A stretch of DNA of 8,037 nucleotides. It comes from JAIOPA01 sp046076045 (lineage in GTDB: Bacteria; Eisenbacteria; RBG-16-71-46). Under the pieces are notes generated by a model. That model had not been told where the DNA came from, ran no database searches, and saw nothing but the letters and a program-made list of their open reading frames with translations. Both the position numbers and the translations under genes were made by a program. Positions 1 through 6,691 of this stretch are shown here, piece after piece. How positions within the stretch are numbered: position 1 is the stretch's first letter; each line of letters starts with the position of its first letter. The DNA lies in NCBI GenBank assembly GCA_046076045.1, contig JBJTRI010000164.1, positions 1 to 8,037 of the forward strand. Reading direction: 5' to 3'.

Positions 1-78
1 GCGTACCACCTGCCGCTTGTCCTTGAGCGAGCGGGACCCCGGCAGGTGCAGCTCGATGCGCACGACCCCGACGACCAT
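1..78 (-). CDS. ylxP: YlxP / DUF503 family protein, N-terminal 26 codons (cut by window edge)
   Basis: Reading the minus strand from the ATG at 78 gives MVVGVVRIELHLPGSRSLKD followed by KRQVVR, then the window ends. The N-terminal strand, the HLP turn and the SLKxKR segment are the typical opening of the DUF503/YlxP family, small ferredoxin-like-fold proteins of about 90-100 residues. The family is commonly encoded next to infB and rbfA, and a role in ribosome maturation has been proposed but is not well defined. A GAGGGGG tract (81-87) just before the ATG can serve as the ribosome binding site, with its GAGG core five bases from the start. The family and position agree: this gene usually sits directly after infB, but here 2.4 kb separates the two. 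The 3' part, including the stop codon, lies outside the window. Confidence 0.85.
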   Translation of the reverse strand, partial: MVVGVVRIELHLPGSRSLKDKRQVVR

Positions 79-219
79 CGCCCCCTCGCCTACCGGCCCC
101 CACGGCCGCGGTGCCGCACCCCGGCCGGGGACGCCCCGACCGCGCGCGGGCCGCGATGATGGGGCCTCGCGCGCCCGCTGTCACGCGGGTGCGAAGGGAG
201 GTGAGGCGAGGCTGCCCCG

Positions 220-441
220 CTAGCGCTTCCGGCCGTCGTGTGCACCCGTGGACGAATCACCCATGCGACCTCGGGTCGAGCCCGATGCCGAATACAGCCC
301 ACCGGACAGGATCCCCAGCACGACCCCGAGGCCGTACCCGACCGTCTGCCACGAGCCCGTGAGCAGGGATGCCGAGAGGATGACGGCGAGCAAGCAGCCG
401 AAGAGGCACCGGAATCCCCAGCCTTCGAGTCGTGACAGCAT
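220..441 (-). CDS. small hypothetical membrane protein, two predicted TM segments (73 aa)
   Basis: I do not recognise a family. From the ATG at 441 the protein is 73 residues. A short amphipathic start (MLSRLEGWGF) is followed by a hydrophobic segment at about residues 11-30 (CLFGCLLAVILSASLLTG) and a second, glycine-rich one at about 33-50 (TVGYGLGVVLGILSGGLY). A polar, Ser/Gly/Arg-rich tail ends in GRKR. This suggests a small helical-hairpin inner-membrane protein with both ends probably cytoplasmic. The start at 441 is preferred over in-frame ATGs at 480 and 552 because GGAGG (447-451) lies five bases before it, while the others have no comparable site. It lies on the same strand as the infB operon, 141 bases upstream of ylxP. 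No function is claimed. Confidence 0.6.
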   Translation of the reverse strand: MLSRLEGWGFRCLFGCLLAVILSASLLTGSWQTVGYGLGVVLGILSGGLYSASGSTRGRMGDSSTGAHDGRKR

Positions 442-446
442 GTCAT

Positions 447-451
447 CCTCC
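447..451 (-). promoter_or_regulatory. Shine-Dalgarno site deciding the start of the small membrane protein
   Basis: On the minus strand GGGAGG precedes the ATG at 441 with five bases between GGAGG and the start. The upstream in-frame ATGs at 480 and 552 lack such a site. The same SD also stands near an overlapping ATG at 446 in another frame, but that frame gives a Cys/Ser/Arg-rich product with no coding character. Confidence 0.55.
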
Positions 452-648
452 CGCGGCGGCAGTCGGGGTTCGACACTCATGCCGGAAGGTCTTCGTGGCG
501 ACACGGATGGCTCGAATAGCCATGAGCCACTAGGCCCTTCGCATGTCATCAAGGCCTACGACTCCCCGCTGCGATTCTCATCGGAGACCATGGAGCGCCT
601 CTCCGTTGGCCATCGCAGTCGGCATCATGCCACACCCTTTCCCTTGGG

Positions 649-785
649 TTGTACTTCGAAGATTGTTGGTGCCCCGGATCGCCCACCACCCGGACCGGAC
701 CCGCCGGCCTAAGTCGTTGTCACTACGTGGCAGCCGTTTCGCGTCCGGGGCGGTGACGGGCCCACCAACAATCTTCGAAGCACAA
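649..785. repeat. fold-back element with 23-bp inverted arms (MITE-like)
   Basis: The left arm (649-671) and right arm (763-785) are inverted copies of each other, matching at 22 of 23 positions; the inner 18 bases, CTTCGAAGATTGTTGGTG, are perfect. A second imperfect stem pairs 684-695 with 743-755 (one mismatch, one bulge), so the whole 137 bases can fold into one long hairpin with an apical region around 696-742. A seven-base direct repeat TCCCTTG lies just outside, at 640-646 and 790-796. This could be a target duplication, although 2-4 bases separate it from the arms. It encodes no protein. It may be a miniature inverted-repeat element or an intergenic structured repeat; a plain chance hairpin is unlikely at this arm length. 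Confidence 0.6.
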
Positions 786-1007
786 GCTATCCCTTGAGGG
801 CCGCACACCCTGCGGTGCGGAGCAGATGCCCCTCGACCGCATGGGCCTCTACTCGCGCCACGAGGCGCATGCACTCGCGAGCACGGACGTCCCGGGCGGC
901 TGCAATATGTCAATATGGGACCCCGAAGTGAACACGGGATACGGCTACTTTGCATATCGCAGTCGCGCTCAGGTAGATTCGCTTCGGACGCTGCGTGACG
1001 AGTCGCC

Positions 1008-1187
1008 CTGCGGAGGCTGAATGCTTCTATCGCGTCACTCGCCCATCGCCTCCTCGCACGCCACACCCTTCCGGACCTGAAGGGCATCGGCCCGGCGCAG
1101 TTGTCGGCGATCTACCTGGACCCGACGAGCCGCCCCACGGACCGTCTGCTCGAGCTGGCGACGCGTGCCGCAACTTACCCTCGCGCG
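1008..1187 (+). pseudogene. out-of-frame N-terminal part of the methyltransferase gene
   Basis: In the frame that contains the codons at 1026, 1101 and 1179, this stretch reads like genuine protein. It has SIASLAHRLLARHTLPDLKG, then GIGPAQLSAIYLDPTSRP and TDRLLELATRAATYP, with amphipathic leucine spacing and mostly G or C at third codon positions. No ATG or GTG start exists in this frame after the TGA at 996. A strong GGAGG (1012-1016) and ATG (1021) are present but in a third frame that stops at 1080. At CGCGCG (1182-1187) the coding character moves to the frame of the downstream methyltransferase. Removing one CG there gives a smooth joint, TYPREELHDLSERM. I infer one gene broken by a two-base slip at 1182-1187 and probably a second lesion near 1024-1030. 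Assembly or sequencing error is the main alternative. Confidence 0.55.
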
Positions 1188-1213
1188 AGGAGTTGCACGA
1201 CCTCTCGGAGCGG

Positions 1214-1753
1214 ATGCCGGCCCATGAACGTTGGCCCGACATCTGGCCGGGCGAGCACTACAAGTTCCTTGCAGGCCTGGTGCGCGCCATGCGACCGCAG
1301 GTCGTGGTCGAGATCGGAACCTACCAGGGCCTGAGCGCGTTGGCCCTTGCGAAGCACTTACCGGTCGGCGGAGCCGTGCACACCTTCGACGTCCTCGATT
1401 GGGAGGACATCCCGGGACAGACGATGCGGAAGGAGGACCTCGCAGCGAGCCGCATCGTGCCCCATCGAGACGATCTCGTATCCGCGGACGGCTTCGAACG
1501 GCATCGAGCGCTCCTGGAATCCGCGGAACTCGTGTTCGTGGACGCGGCGAAGGACGGACAAATGGAACGCGTGCTGCTCGAGCGCTTCGAGACGCTCCAC
1601 TTCCGCGCGCCCACCATCGTGGTGTTCGACGACATCCGACTCTGGAACATGCTTGCGATCTGGCGCGATGTGAAGCGCCCCAAGTTCGATGCGACCTCGT
1701 TCGGCCATTGGAGTGGAACGGGCATGATCGATTGGGATGGCGCGTCTCGCTGA
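1214..1753 (+). CDS. class I SAM-dependent methyltransferase, body of a gene with a frameshifted N-terminus
   Basis: This protein has the Rossmann-type methyltransferase signature. Numbered from the ATG at 1214 (179 residues), motif I is VVVEIGTYQG at 30-39, the strand-2 acidic region is HTFDVLDW soon after, and the motif II-like FVDAAKDG is at 108-115. VVFDDIRLW follows at 136-144, with a terminal GHWSGTGMIDW at 164-174. WPGEHYKFLAGL before motif I is the usual helix preceding it. The pattern resembles the Methyltransf_24 / cephalosporin-hydroxylase-like group; the substrate cannot be told. The same frame stays open back to GTG 995, but codons before about 1184 read as noise in this frame and as protein in another, so the start is uncertain. 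ATG 1214 has only a poor ribosome site (GGAG three bases away). It is the only gene on the plus strand here and converges on the PPC gene, 193 bases away. It may be non-functional. Confidence 0.75.
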   Translation: MPAHERWPDIWPGEHYKFLAGLVRAMRPQVVVEIGTYQGLSALALAKHLPVGGAVHTFDVLDWEDIPGQTMRKEDLAASRIVPHRDDLVSADGFERHRALLESAELVFVDAAKDGQMERVLLERFETLHFRAPTIVVFDDIRLWNMLAIWRDVKRPKFDATSFGHWSGTGMIDWDGASR

Positions 1754-1946
1754 TCCCCCTGCCCGCGACGAATCGTTCCAGGCGATCGTCGGAGCGTCGG
1801 CCGCGTCTCTCAGGACCACCTGAAGCGGCCGCCAAGCGTGAAGAACGCTCGACCGACGGACCGCCCCCACCGTCGCGTTACGGTCCGCCCCGGATCGCGC
1901 GGCTGACGACGCATCCGCCCATACCCCGTGTGGATCCTCCTGCGGC

Positions 1947-2345
1947 CTATGGCCGGCGGGGACGGACCACCAGCTCGTCGTAGCCGGTGGCCGGATCCGG
2001 CTCCCGCACGAGTCGCCACTCCGGCAACAGGACGAGCAGGACCTCGGCGGTGGTCCGCACCTTGTTGCCACGGACCACATGCCCCCCGTACACGACCCCT
2101 TCGGCCGTGGAGATGGACATGTGGAGGTGCGCCCCGTCGGCCGAGAGACTTCCCGAGAGGGATACGATCTCGGAGGGCCCCTCGATGACGGTGGCCGCGT
2201 CCCGATCCGCGAAACGCAGTCGGGCATCCACGAGGCTCCCGATACCGCAGACGACGAAGCCATCCACACGAGCTTCGGCAACGAACGCCTCGAGCGCCTC
2301 GCTCAGGTCGCTCCCGGGCAAGAGCCTCAGCGGATGGGTCTTCAT
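1947..2345 (-). CDS. stand-alone PPC / DUF296 domain protein (132 aa)
   Basis: The sequence matches the PPC (plant and prokaryote conserved, DUF296) fold along its whole length. It opens with LRLLPGSDLSEALEAFV (residues 6-22), then GIGSLVDARLRFAD at 34-47, EIVSLSGSLS at 59-68, HLHMSIS at 73-79 and VVYGGHVVRGNKVRTTAEVLL at about 84-104. Residues H73, H75 and H89 sit where bacterial members carry conserved histidines that bind metal in some structures. In plants the domain is attached to AT-hooks; bacterial copies stand alone, as here, and their function is largely unknown. The length (132) is normal. The start at 2345 is chosen because GGAGG (2352-2356) lies six bases upstream; an upstream ATG at 2432 adds 29 residues unlike the family. 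It is on the same strand as infB, 199 bases after it, with a strong hairpin between, so it is probably transcribed separately or by read-through. Confidence 0.85.
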   Translation of the reverse strand: MKTHPLRLLPGSDLSEALEAFVAEARVDGFVVCGIGSLVDARLRFADRDAATVIEGPSEIVSLSGSLSADGAHLHMSISTAEGVVYGGHVVRGNKVRTTAEVLLVLLPEWRLVREPDPATGYDELVVRPRRP

Positions 2346-2351
2346 GTTCGG

Positions 2352-2356
2352 CCTCC
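2352..2356 (-). promoter_or_regulatory. Shine-Dalgarno site deciding the start of the PPC gene
   Basis: GGAGG on the minus strand with six bases to the ATG at 2345. The longer in-frame start at 2432 has no comparable site, and its extra residues do not fit the domain. Confidence 0.65.
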
Positions 2357-2481
2357 ACGGGTGACACTCGAGTCCTGCCGGCGAACGACCGGGGCGCTCT
2401 CGCATGGCGACCCCGTGGCACGAAGCGTACACCGCTCATGGGGTTCGCCCCGGCCTTGGGGCCGGCACAGCACCTCGCACG

Positions 2482-2512
2482 ACGTCCGCCGCCCCGAGGG
2501 GACGGCGGACGT
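2482..2512 (-). terminator. strong GC hairpin downstream of infB (possible terminator without U-tract)
   Basis: A perfect 10-bp stem, ACGTCCGCCG (2482-2491) with CGGCGGACGT (2503-2512), encloses an 11-base loop that can pair further (CCC with GGG). It begins 33 bases after the infB stop codon. No run of T follows on the minus strand, so it is not a classical intrinsic terminator. In high-GC bacteria such hairpins may aid factor-dependent termination or protect the 3' end of the message. It also separates infB from the PPC gene. Confidence 0.45.
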
Positions 2513-2544
2513 TCGTGACGACTTCACGTTGTGACGAGCCGCGC

Positions 2545-5352
2545 CTACAGCGTTCGCGCGAGCTCCTCGATCTTGAACGACTCGAGACGATCGCCCTCCT
2601 GCAGGTCCGAGAACCCGTCCAGGGTGACGCCGCACTCGAAGCCCTTCTCGACCTCCTTCACGTCGTCCTTGAACCGCTTGAGCGCCTCGACGCGGCCGGT
2701 CCACAGCGTCTCGTCGCCGCGCAGCACGCGGATCTTCTCGCCTCGCACCATCTTGCCCGTCGAGACCATGCAGCCGGCCACGATGACGCCCTTCGAGAGG
2801 CGGAACACCTGCCGCACCTCGGCGGTGCCGACGATGACCTCCTTCAACTCGGGCTTGAGCATGCCCTCGAGGGCGAGCTTCACGTCCTCCTGGGCCTTGT
2901 AGATGATGTCGTACAGACGGATCTCGACCTTCTCGCGATCCGCCAGGTCGCGCACGCGCGCGTCCGGACGGACGTGGAAGCCCACGATGATCGCCCCCGA
3001 GGCCGCCGCGAGCAGCACGTCGGACTCGGTGATCTGACCGACCGCGGAACGGATGACGCGTACCGCGACCTCGCTCGTCGAGAGCTTCTGCAGCGACTCG
3101 CTGAGCGCCTCGACCGAGCCGTCCACGTCGCCCTTGATGAGCATCTTGAGCTCGTTCGGGCCGCCCTTGCCGAGGTTGTCGTGGAAGCTCGTGAGCGTGA
3201 TCGACTTGGTCGAACGCTGCTCGTGCTCGCGGTGCATGGCCGCACGCTTGCCCGCGACCTCGCGGGCCTCGCGCTCGGTGGCCGGGGACACGAACAGGTC
3301 GCCGGCCGACGGGGTGCCGTTCCAGCCCACCACCTCGACCGGGGTCGAGGGCGGGGCCTCCTTCACCGTGTGGCGACGCTCGTCGTACATGGCGCGCACG
3401 CGGCCGTACACCTGTCCGGCCACGAACGGGTCGCCGACGCGCAGCGTGCCGCTCTGCACGAGCACCGACGCGACGACGCCGCGCCCCTGCTCGACACGCG
3501 CCTCCACCACCACGCCCTTGGCGCGACGATCGGGGTCGGCCTTGAGCTCGAGCACGTCCGAGGTCAGGACGATCATCTCGAGCAGCTGGTCCATGTTGAG
3601 ACCCTTCTTCGCCGAGATCTCGACCGACGCGTACTTGCCACCGAACTGCTCGACCACGACGCCGTGGCCTGCGAGCTCGGTGCGGATGCGGTTCGGATCC
3701 GCGGTGGGAAGGTCCACCTTGTTGATCGCGACCACGATGGGCACGTTGGCGGCCTTGGCGTGGTCGATGGCCTCGATCGTCTGCGGCATGACGCGGTCGT
3801 CCGCCGCGACCACGAGCACGACCAGGTCGGTGACCTGGGCGCCGCGCGCACGCATGGCGGTGAACGCCTCGTGACCGGGCGTGTCGAGGAACGTGATCTT
3901 CTGACCCGAGGACAGCGTCACCTCGTAGGCGCCGATGTGCTGCGTGATGCCGCCCGACTCACCGGCGACCACGTTGGTGCGGCGCACGTAGTCGAGCAGC
4001 GAGGTCTTGCCGTGGTCGACGTGACCCATGACGGTCACGACCGGGGCACGCGGCCGCAGCTTCTCGGCCGGGATGACCTCCTCCTCCTGGACGGCCTCCT
4101 CCTCGAACTCCGAGATGAACTCGACCTCGTAGCCGAACTCGTCGGCGACCGCACCGATCGCATCGCGATCGAGACGCTTGTTGATGGTCGCCATGAGACC
4201 CATGCCCATGCACGCCGTGATGACCTCCTGCGGGCGCACCTCCATCATGTTCGCGAGTTCCGCGACCGTGATGAACTCGGGCGCACGCAGCTTCTTGACC
4301 TCCTCGACCGGCGCCGTGGGATCGTCCTTGTCGCGCTTGCGGCGGCGCGTCTGGGTGCTGTCCAGGCTGGCGAGGGTCTTGCGGACGTTCTCCGCGGTCA
4401 CCTTCTCGTCGAACTTCGGGCCCTTCTTCTTGCCGCGATCACGACGGCCTCGGCCCGGCCCCGCACTGGGCGCACCGGTACCGACACCGCCACCACCGCC
4501 ACCGAATCCGGGACGACCACCGCCACCGGGCGCACCGAAGCCACCCGAGGTCGGACGACCACCGAAGCCACCGGGACGCGGGCCGCCGGGGCCACCGAAG
4601 CCACCGGGACGCGGGCTGCCGGGGCCGCCGAAGCCACCGGGGCGCGGGCCGCCGGGACCGCCGAAACCGCCGGGGCGCGGACCACCGGGGCCACCGGGAC
4701 GCGCACCGAAACCCGGGCGCGCGGCCGGCGGACCGGTCGGACGCGGGGTGGTGGGCGGAAGTCCGGGGACCGGCGGACGATAGACGACCGCGAGACCGGC
4801 GCCCGGCACGATCGGCTTGGGCGCGGGCGGCGGCGCGGGCGCGGACGGCGCCTCGGGTGCCGCAGGCGCGGCGGCCGCGGCGGGAGCCTCGGGTGCCGCG
4901 ACCGGTGCAGCCGGTGCGGCCTCGGCGGCCGCCTGAGCGGCAGCACGCTCGGCCGCGGCACGCTCGGCGGCGGCCTTCTCGGCCACCGCGCGCTCGGCCG
5001 CAGCACGCGCATGGGCGGCCGCCTGAGCGGCTGCCTGTGCCGCCACCTGAGCGGCCTGCGCCGCGGCCTGTGCCGCCGCGCGCTCGGCCTGTGCGGCCTC
5101 CTGACGCTTGCGCTCCTCGCGTTGGCGAGCGGCCTCCTGCTCCTGCTGGCGCACCACCTCGAGACGGGCCGCAGCCTTCTCGCGCCCCAACTCGGCGCGC
5201 ACGCGGTCCACGTCCTCGGGGGACATGGTGCTCATGTGGTTCTTCACGTCCACGCCGAGCGAGCGGGCGATCTTCTGGATCACCTCACTGGAGATGCCGA
5301 TCTCCTTGGCGATCTCGTAGACGCGCGGCTTCTTCGGGGTCTTGTCAGCCAT
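2545..5352 (-). CDS. infB: translation initiation factor IF-2
   Basis: IF-2 is the GTPase that brings initiator fMet-tRNA to the 30S subunit and promotes subunit joining. In the 935-residue product, a first IF2_N domain lies at about 5-55 (RVYEIAKEIGISSEVIQKIA). It is followed by a long Ala/Gln/Glu/Arg coiled-coil-like linker (about 60-148), an Ala/Pro stretch (145-180) and Gly/Pro/Arg repeats (220-266). A second IF2_N-like domain lies at about 357-410. The G domain has all motifs: GHVDHGKT (443-450), GGIT (467-470), DTPGH (490-494), NKVD (544-547) and SAK (580-582). Domains II, III and C2 follow to the end (KGDVDGSVEAL at 740-750, GCMVSTGKMVRGEKIRVLR at 860-878). The ATG at 5352 overlaps the nusA stop by eight bases and has GGAGG five bases upstream, so translation is probably coupled. 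The protein is complete. The usual ylxR and ribosomal-protein genes between nusA and infB are absent. Confidence 0.98.
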   Translation of the reverse strand: MADKTPKKPRVYEIAKEIGISSEVIQKIARSLGVDVKNHMSTMSPEDVDRVRAELGREKAAARLEVVRQQEQEAARQREERKRQEAAQAERAAAQAAAQAAQVAAQAAAQAAAHARAAAERAVAEKAAAERAAAERAAAQAAAEAAPAAPVAAPEAPAAAAAPAAPEAPSAPAPPPAPKPIVPGAGLAVVYRPPVPGLPPTTPRPTGPPAARPGFGARPGGPGGPRPGGFGGPGGPRPGGFGGPGSPRPGGFGGPGGPRPGGFGGRPTSGGFGAPGGGGRPGFGGGGGGVGTGAPSAGPGRGRRDRGKKKGPKFDEKVTAENVRKTLASLDSTQTRRRKRDKDDPTAPVEEVKKLRAPEFITVAELANMMEVRPQEVITACMGMGLMATINKRLDRDAIGAVADEFGYEVEFISEFEEEAVQEEEVIPAEKLRPRAPVVTVMGHVDHGKTSLLDYVRRTNVVAGESGGITQHIGAYEVTLSSGQKITFLDTPGHEAFTAMRARGAQVTDLVVLVVAADDRVMPQTIEAIDHAKAANVPIVVAINKVDLPTADPNRIRTELAGHGVVVEQFGGKYASVEISAKKGLNMDQLLEMIVLTSDVLELKADPDRRAKGVVVEARVEQGRGVVASVLVQSGTLRVGDPFVAGQVYGRVRAMYDERRHTVKEAPPSTPVEVVGWNGTPSAGDLFVSPATEREAREVAGKRAAMHREHEQRSTKSITLTSFHDNLGKGGPNELKMLIKGDVDGSVEALSESLQKLSTSEVAVRVIRSAVGQITESDVLLAAASGAIIVGFHVRPDARVRDLADREKVEIRLYDIIYKAQEDVKLALEGMLKPELKEVIVGTAEVRQVFRLSKGVIVAGCMVSTGKMVRGEKIRVLRGDETLWTGRVEALKRFKDDVKEVEKGFECGVTLDGFSDLQEGDRLESFKIEELARTL
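4564..4695 (-). repeat. four tandem 33-bp units inside infB (GGPGGPRPGGF repeats)
   Basis: Residues 220-263 of IF-2 are four consecutive 11-residue units, GGPGGPRPGGF, with one Gly-to-Ser change in the third. The DNA repeats at 33 bases with scattered, mostly synonymous differences. The units lie in the flexible linker between the N-terminal domain and the second IF2_N-like domain, where IF-2 length varies widely among bacteria. The in-frame unit length means gain or loss of copies would leave the G domain intact. Confidence 0.9.
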
Positions 5353-6691
5353 TCGGGCCTCCCTCCGCCGCGTCGGGGGACGCGCCCTCGCCCGGCTCCA
5401 TGCCGGGCGCGAATCCCATGTCGGCCGTGGCCGATTCCAGGGCCGCCTCGTAGGCAGCCATGAACTCGAGCGCGACCGTCATGACCTTCTCCGCGGTCTT
5501 CTCACCGATCCCGGGGAGTTCGACCAACTTCTCGAACGGCGTCGAGACGAGTTCCTGCACGGTCTCGATGCCGCCCTGGATGAGCTTCTCGGTCGTGGCG
5601 TCGCCCAGGCCGAGCTGCTCCACCTCGAGGCGGCTGGCGCGCTCGACGTCGTGGCGCTGCTTCTCGTCGGTCTTCGACACGAGGTCGATGTGCCAGCCGG
5701 TCAGGCGCGCCGCGAGACGCGCGTTCTGGCCGCCCTTGCCGATGGCGAGCGACAACTGGTCGTCGGCCACCACCACCGTCATGCGCTTCTCGAGTTCGTT
5801 GACGCGCACGTCGTTGACGCGCGCCGGCGCGAGCGCGCGCGACACGAACACCGCCGGGTCGGCCGACCACGGCACGATGTCGATGCGCTCACCGCCGAGC
5901 TCGCGCACGATGCCCTGCACGCGCGAACCCTTGAGCCCCACGCACGAGCCGACCGCATCCACGCGCGGGTCGGTGGAGTGCACCGAGATCTTGGAGCGCG
6001 CACCGGCCTCGCGCGCGACCGCCTTCACCTCGACGATGCCGTCGGTGATCTCGGGCACCTCGTTCTCGAACAGGCGGCGCAGGAAGTCCGGGTGCGTGCG
6101 CGACAGCGTAACCTGCGGCCCCTTGGCCGCGCGGTCCACCGAGATGACCACGGCCCGCACGTACTCGTTCGGGCGGTGGTAGCTGCGCGGGATCTGCTCG
6201 CGCGCGGGCAGCACGCCCTCGGAGAAGTCCAGCTTCACGATGACGTTGCCGCGGTCCACCTGCTGCACGACACCACGCACCAGCGAGCCGACCTTGTCGG
6301 CGTAGGCCTTGAACACCTTGTCGCGCTCGGCCTCGCGCACGCGCTGCACGAGCACCTGCTTCGCGGTCTGGATGGCGTTGCGGCCGAACTCGGCCACGTT
6401 GAGCGGGGTCGTGATGTAGTCGCCCGCCGCGACGTCGGCCTGGAAGGCGCGCGCCCGCTCGACGGTCATCTGGCAGCTCGGGTCCTCGACGTCGGTGACG
6501 ACCGCGTAGCGCAGGGCGAGCGCGAGCTGACCGGTGCGGTCGTCGAGACGCACCAGCACGTCGGCCGTCTCACCGTGCTTCTTGCGCACGGCGCTGGCCA
6601 TGCCGGCCTCGAGCGTCTCAATCAGCATCTGACGGTCCACGCCCTTCTCGCGGGCGATCTGTCCCAACGCGTCCAGGATCTCGTTGCTCAT
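5345..6691 (-). CDS. nusA: transcription termination/antitermination protein NusA
   Basis: NusA binds RNA polymerase and nascent RNA, promotes hairpin pausing and intrinsic termination, and takes part in antitermination complexes. In this 448-residue protein the polymerase-binding N-terminal domain spans about 1-125 (MSNEILDALGQIAREKGVDR) and the S1 domain about 132-200 (VGSLVRGVVQQVDRGNVIVK). KH1 carries the GLKG loop at 252-255 and KH2 carries GKGGQN at 318-323. A C-terminal helix-hairpin-helix part lies at about 355-412 (LGLGDATTEKL, LPGIGEKTAEKV), followed by an acidic Gly/Pro tail. The start at 6691 is preferred over the upstream ATG-equivalent at 6802: residues before MSNEIL are unlike NusA, GGAGG lies six bases before 6691, and the start overlaps the rimP stop as ATGA. 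It overlaps infB by eight bases at its 3' end. Complete, with all domains intact. Confidence 0.97.
   Translation of the reverse strand: MSNEILDALGQIAREKGVDRQMLIETLEAGMASAVRKKHGETADVLVRLDDRTGQLALALRYAVVTDVEDPSCQMTVERARAFQADVAAGDYITTPLNVAEFGRNAIQTAKQVLVQRVREAERDKVFKAYADKVGSLVRGVVQQVDRGNVIVKLDFSEGVLPAREQIPRSYHRPNEYVRAVVISVDRAAKGPQVTLSRTHPDFLRRLFENEVPEITDGIVEVKAVAREAGARSKISVHSTDPRVDAVGSCVGLKGSRVQGIVRELGGERIDIVPWSADPAVFVSRALAPARVNDVRVNELEKRMTVVVADDQLSLAIGKGGQNARLAARLTGWHIDLVSKTDEKQRHDVERASRLEVEQLGLGDATTEKLIQGGIETVQELVSTPFEKLVELPGIGEKTAEKVMTVALEFMAAYEAALESATADMGFAPGMEPGEGASPDAAEGGPNG

Larger units (their letters stand above)
442..1007. other. non-coding accessory stretch, less G+C-rich, with hairpins and a fold-back repeat
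   Basis: No open frame here looks like a real protein. The stretch is visibly richer in A/T than the operon (for example a tandem CAATATG at 903-917). It contains small hairpins: TAGGCC/GGCCTA (531-536 with 553-558), ATGGCT/AGCCAT (507-512 with 518-523) and CCGCAC/GTGCGG (801-806 with 815-820). It also contains the long inverted repeat listed separately. A lower-GC patch with repeats between two conserved operon genes suggests acquired or decayed DNA; that is inference. Confidence 0.5.

Noticed and set aside
649..785. integron attC site
   Set aside because: The arms do not carry the GTTRRRY / RYYYAAC core pattern (GTTGTAC fails at the fifth base), and no integrase or cassette gene is near.
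950..979. promoter for the methyltransferase (TTGCAT, 18 bases, TAGATT)
   Set aside because: Only 3 of 6 and 4 of 6 matches with an 18-base spacer; too weak to list as a feature.
826..1020. 64-codon plus-strand frame before the methyltransferase
   Set aside because: No family resemblance and mixed codon character. It ends where the methyltransferase N-terminal frame begins, but the join has no support.
1754..1946. intrinsic terminator between the convergent methyltransferase and PPC genes
   Set aside because: Small hairpins exist (1766-1775/1783-1791, 1835-1849, 1857-1863/1881-1887) but none is followed by a T-run on either strand.
2404..5463. 1019-codon open frame on the plus strand opposite infB
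   Set aside because: It mirrors infB codon by codon and gives a Leu/Arg/His/Asp-rich translation with no recognisable domain. Long antisense frames are expected opposite genes with strong G/C third-position bias.
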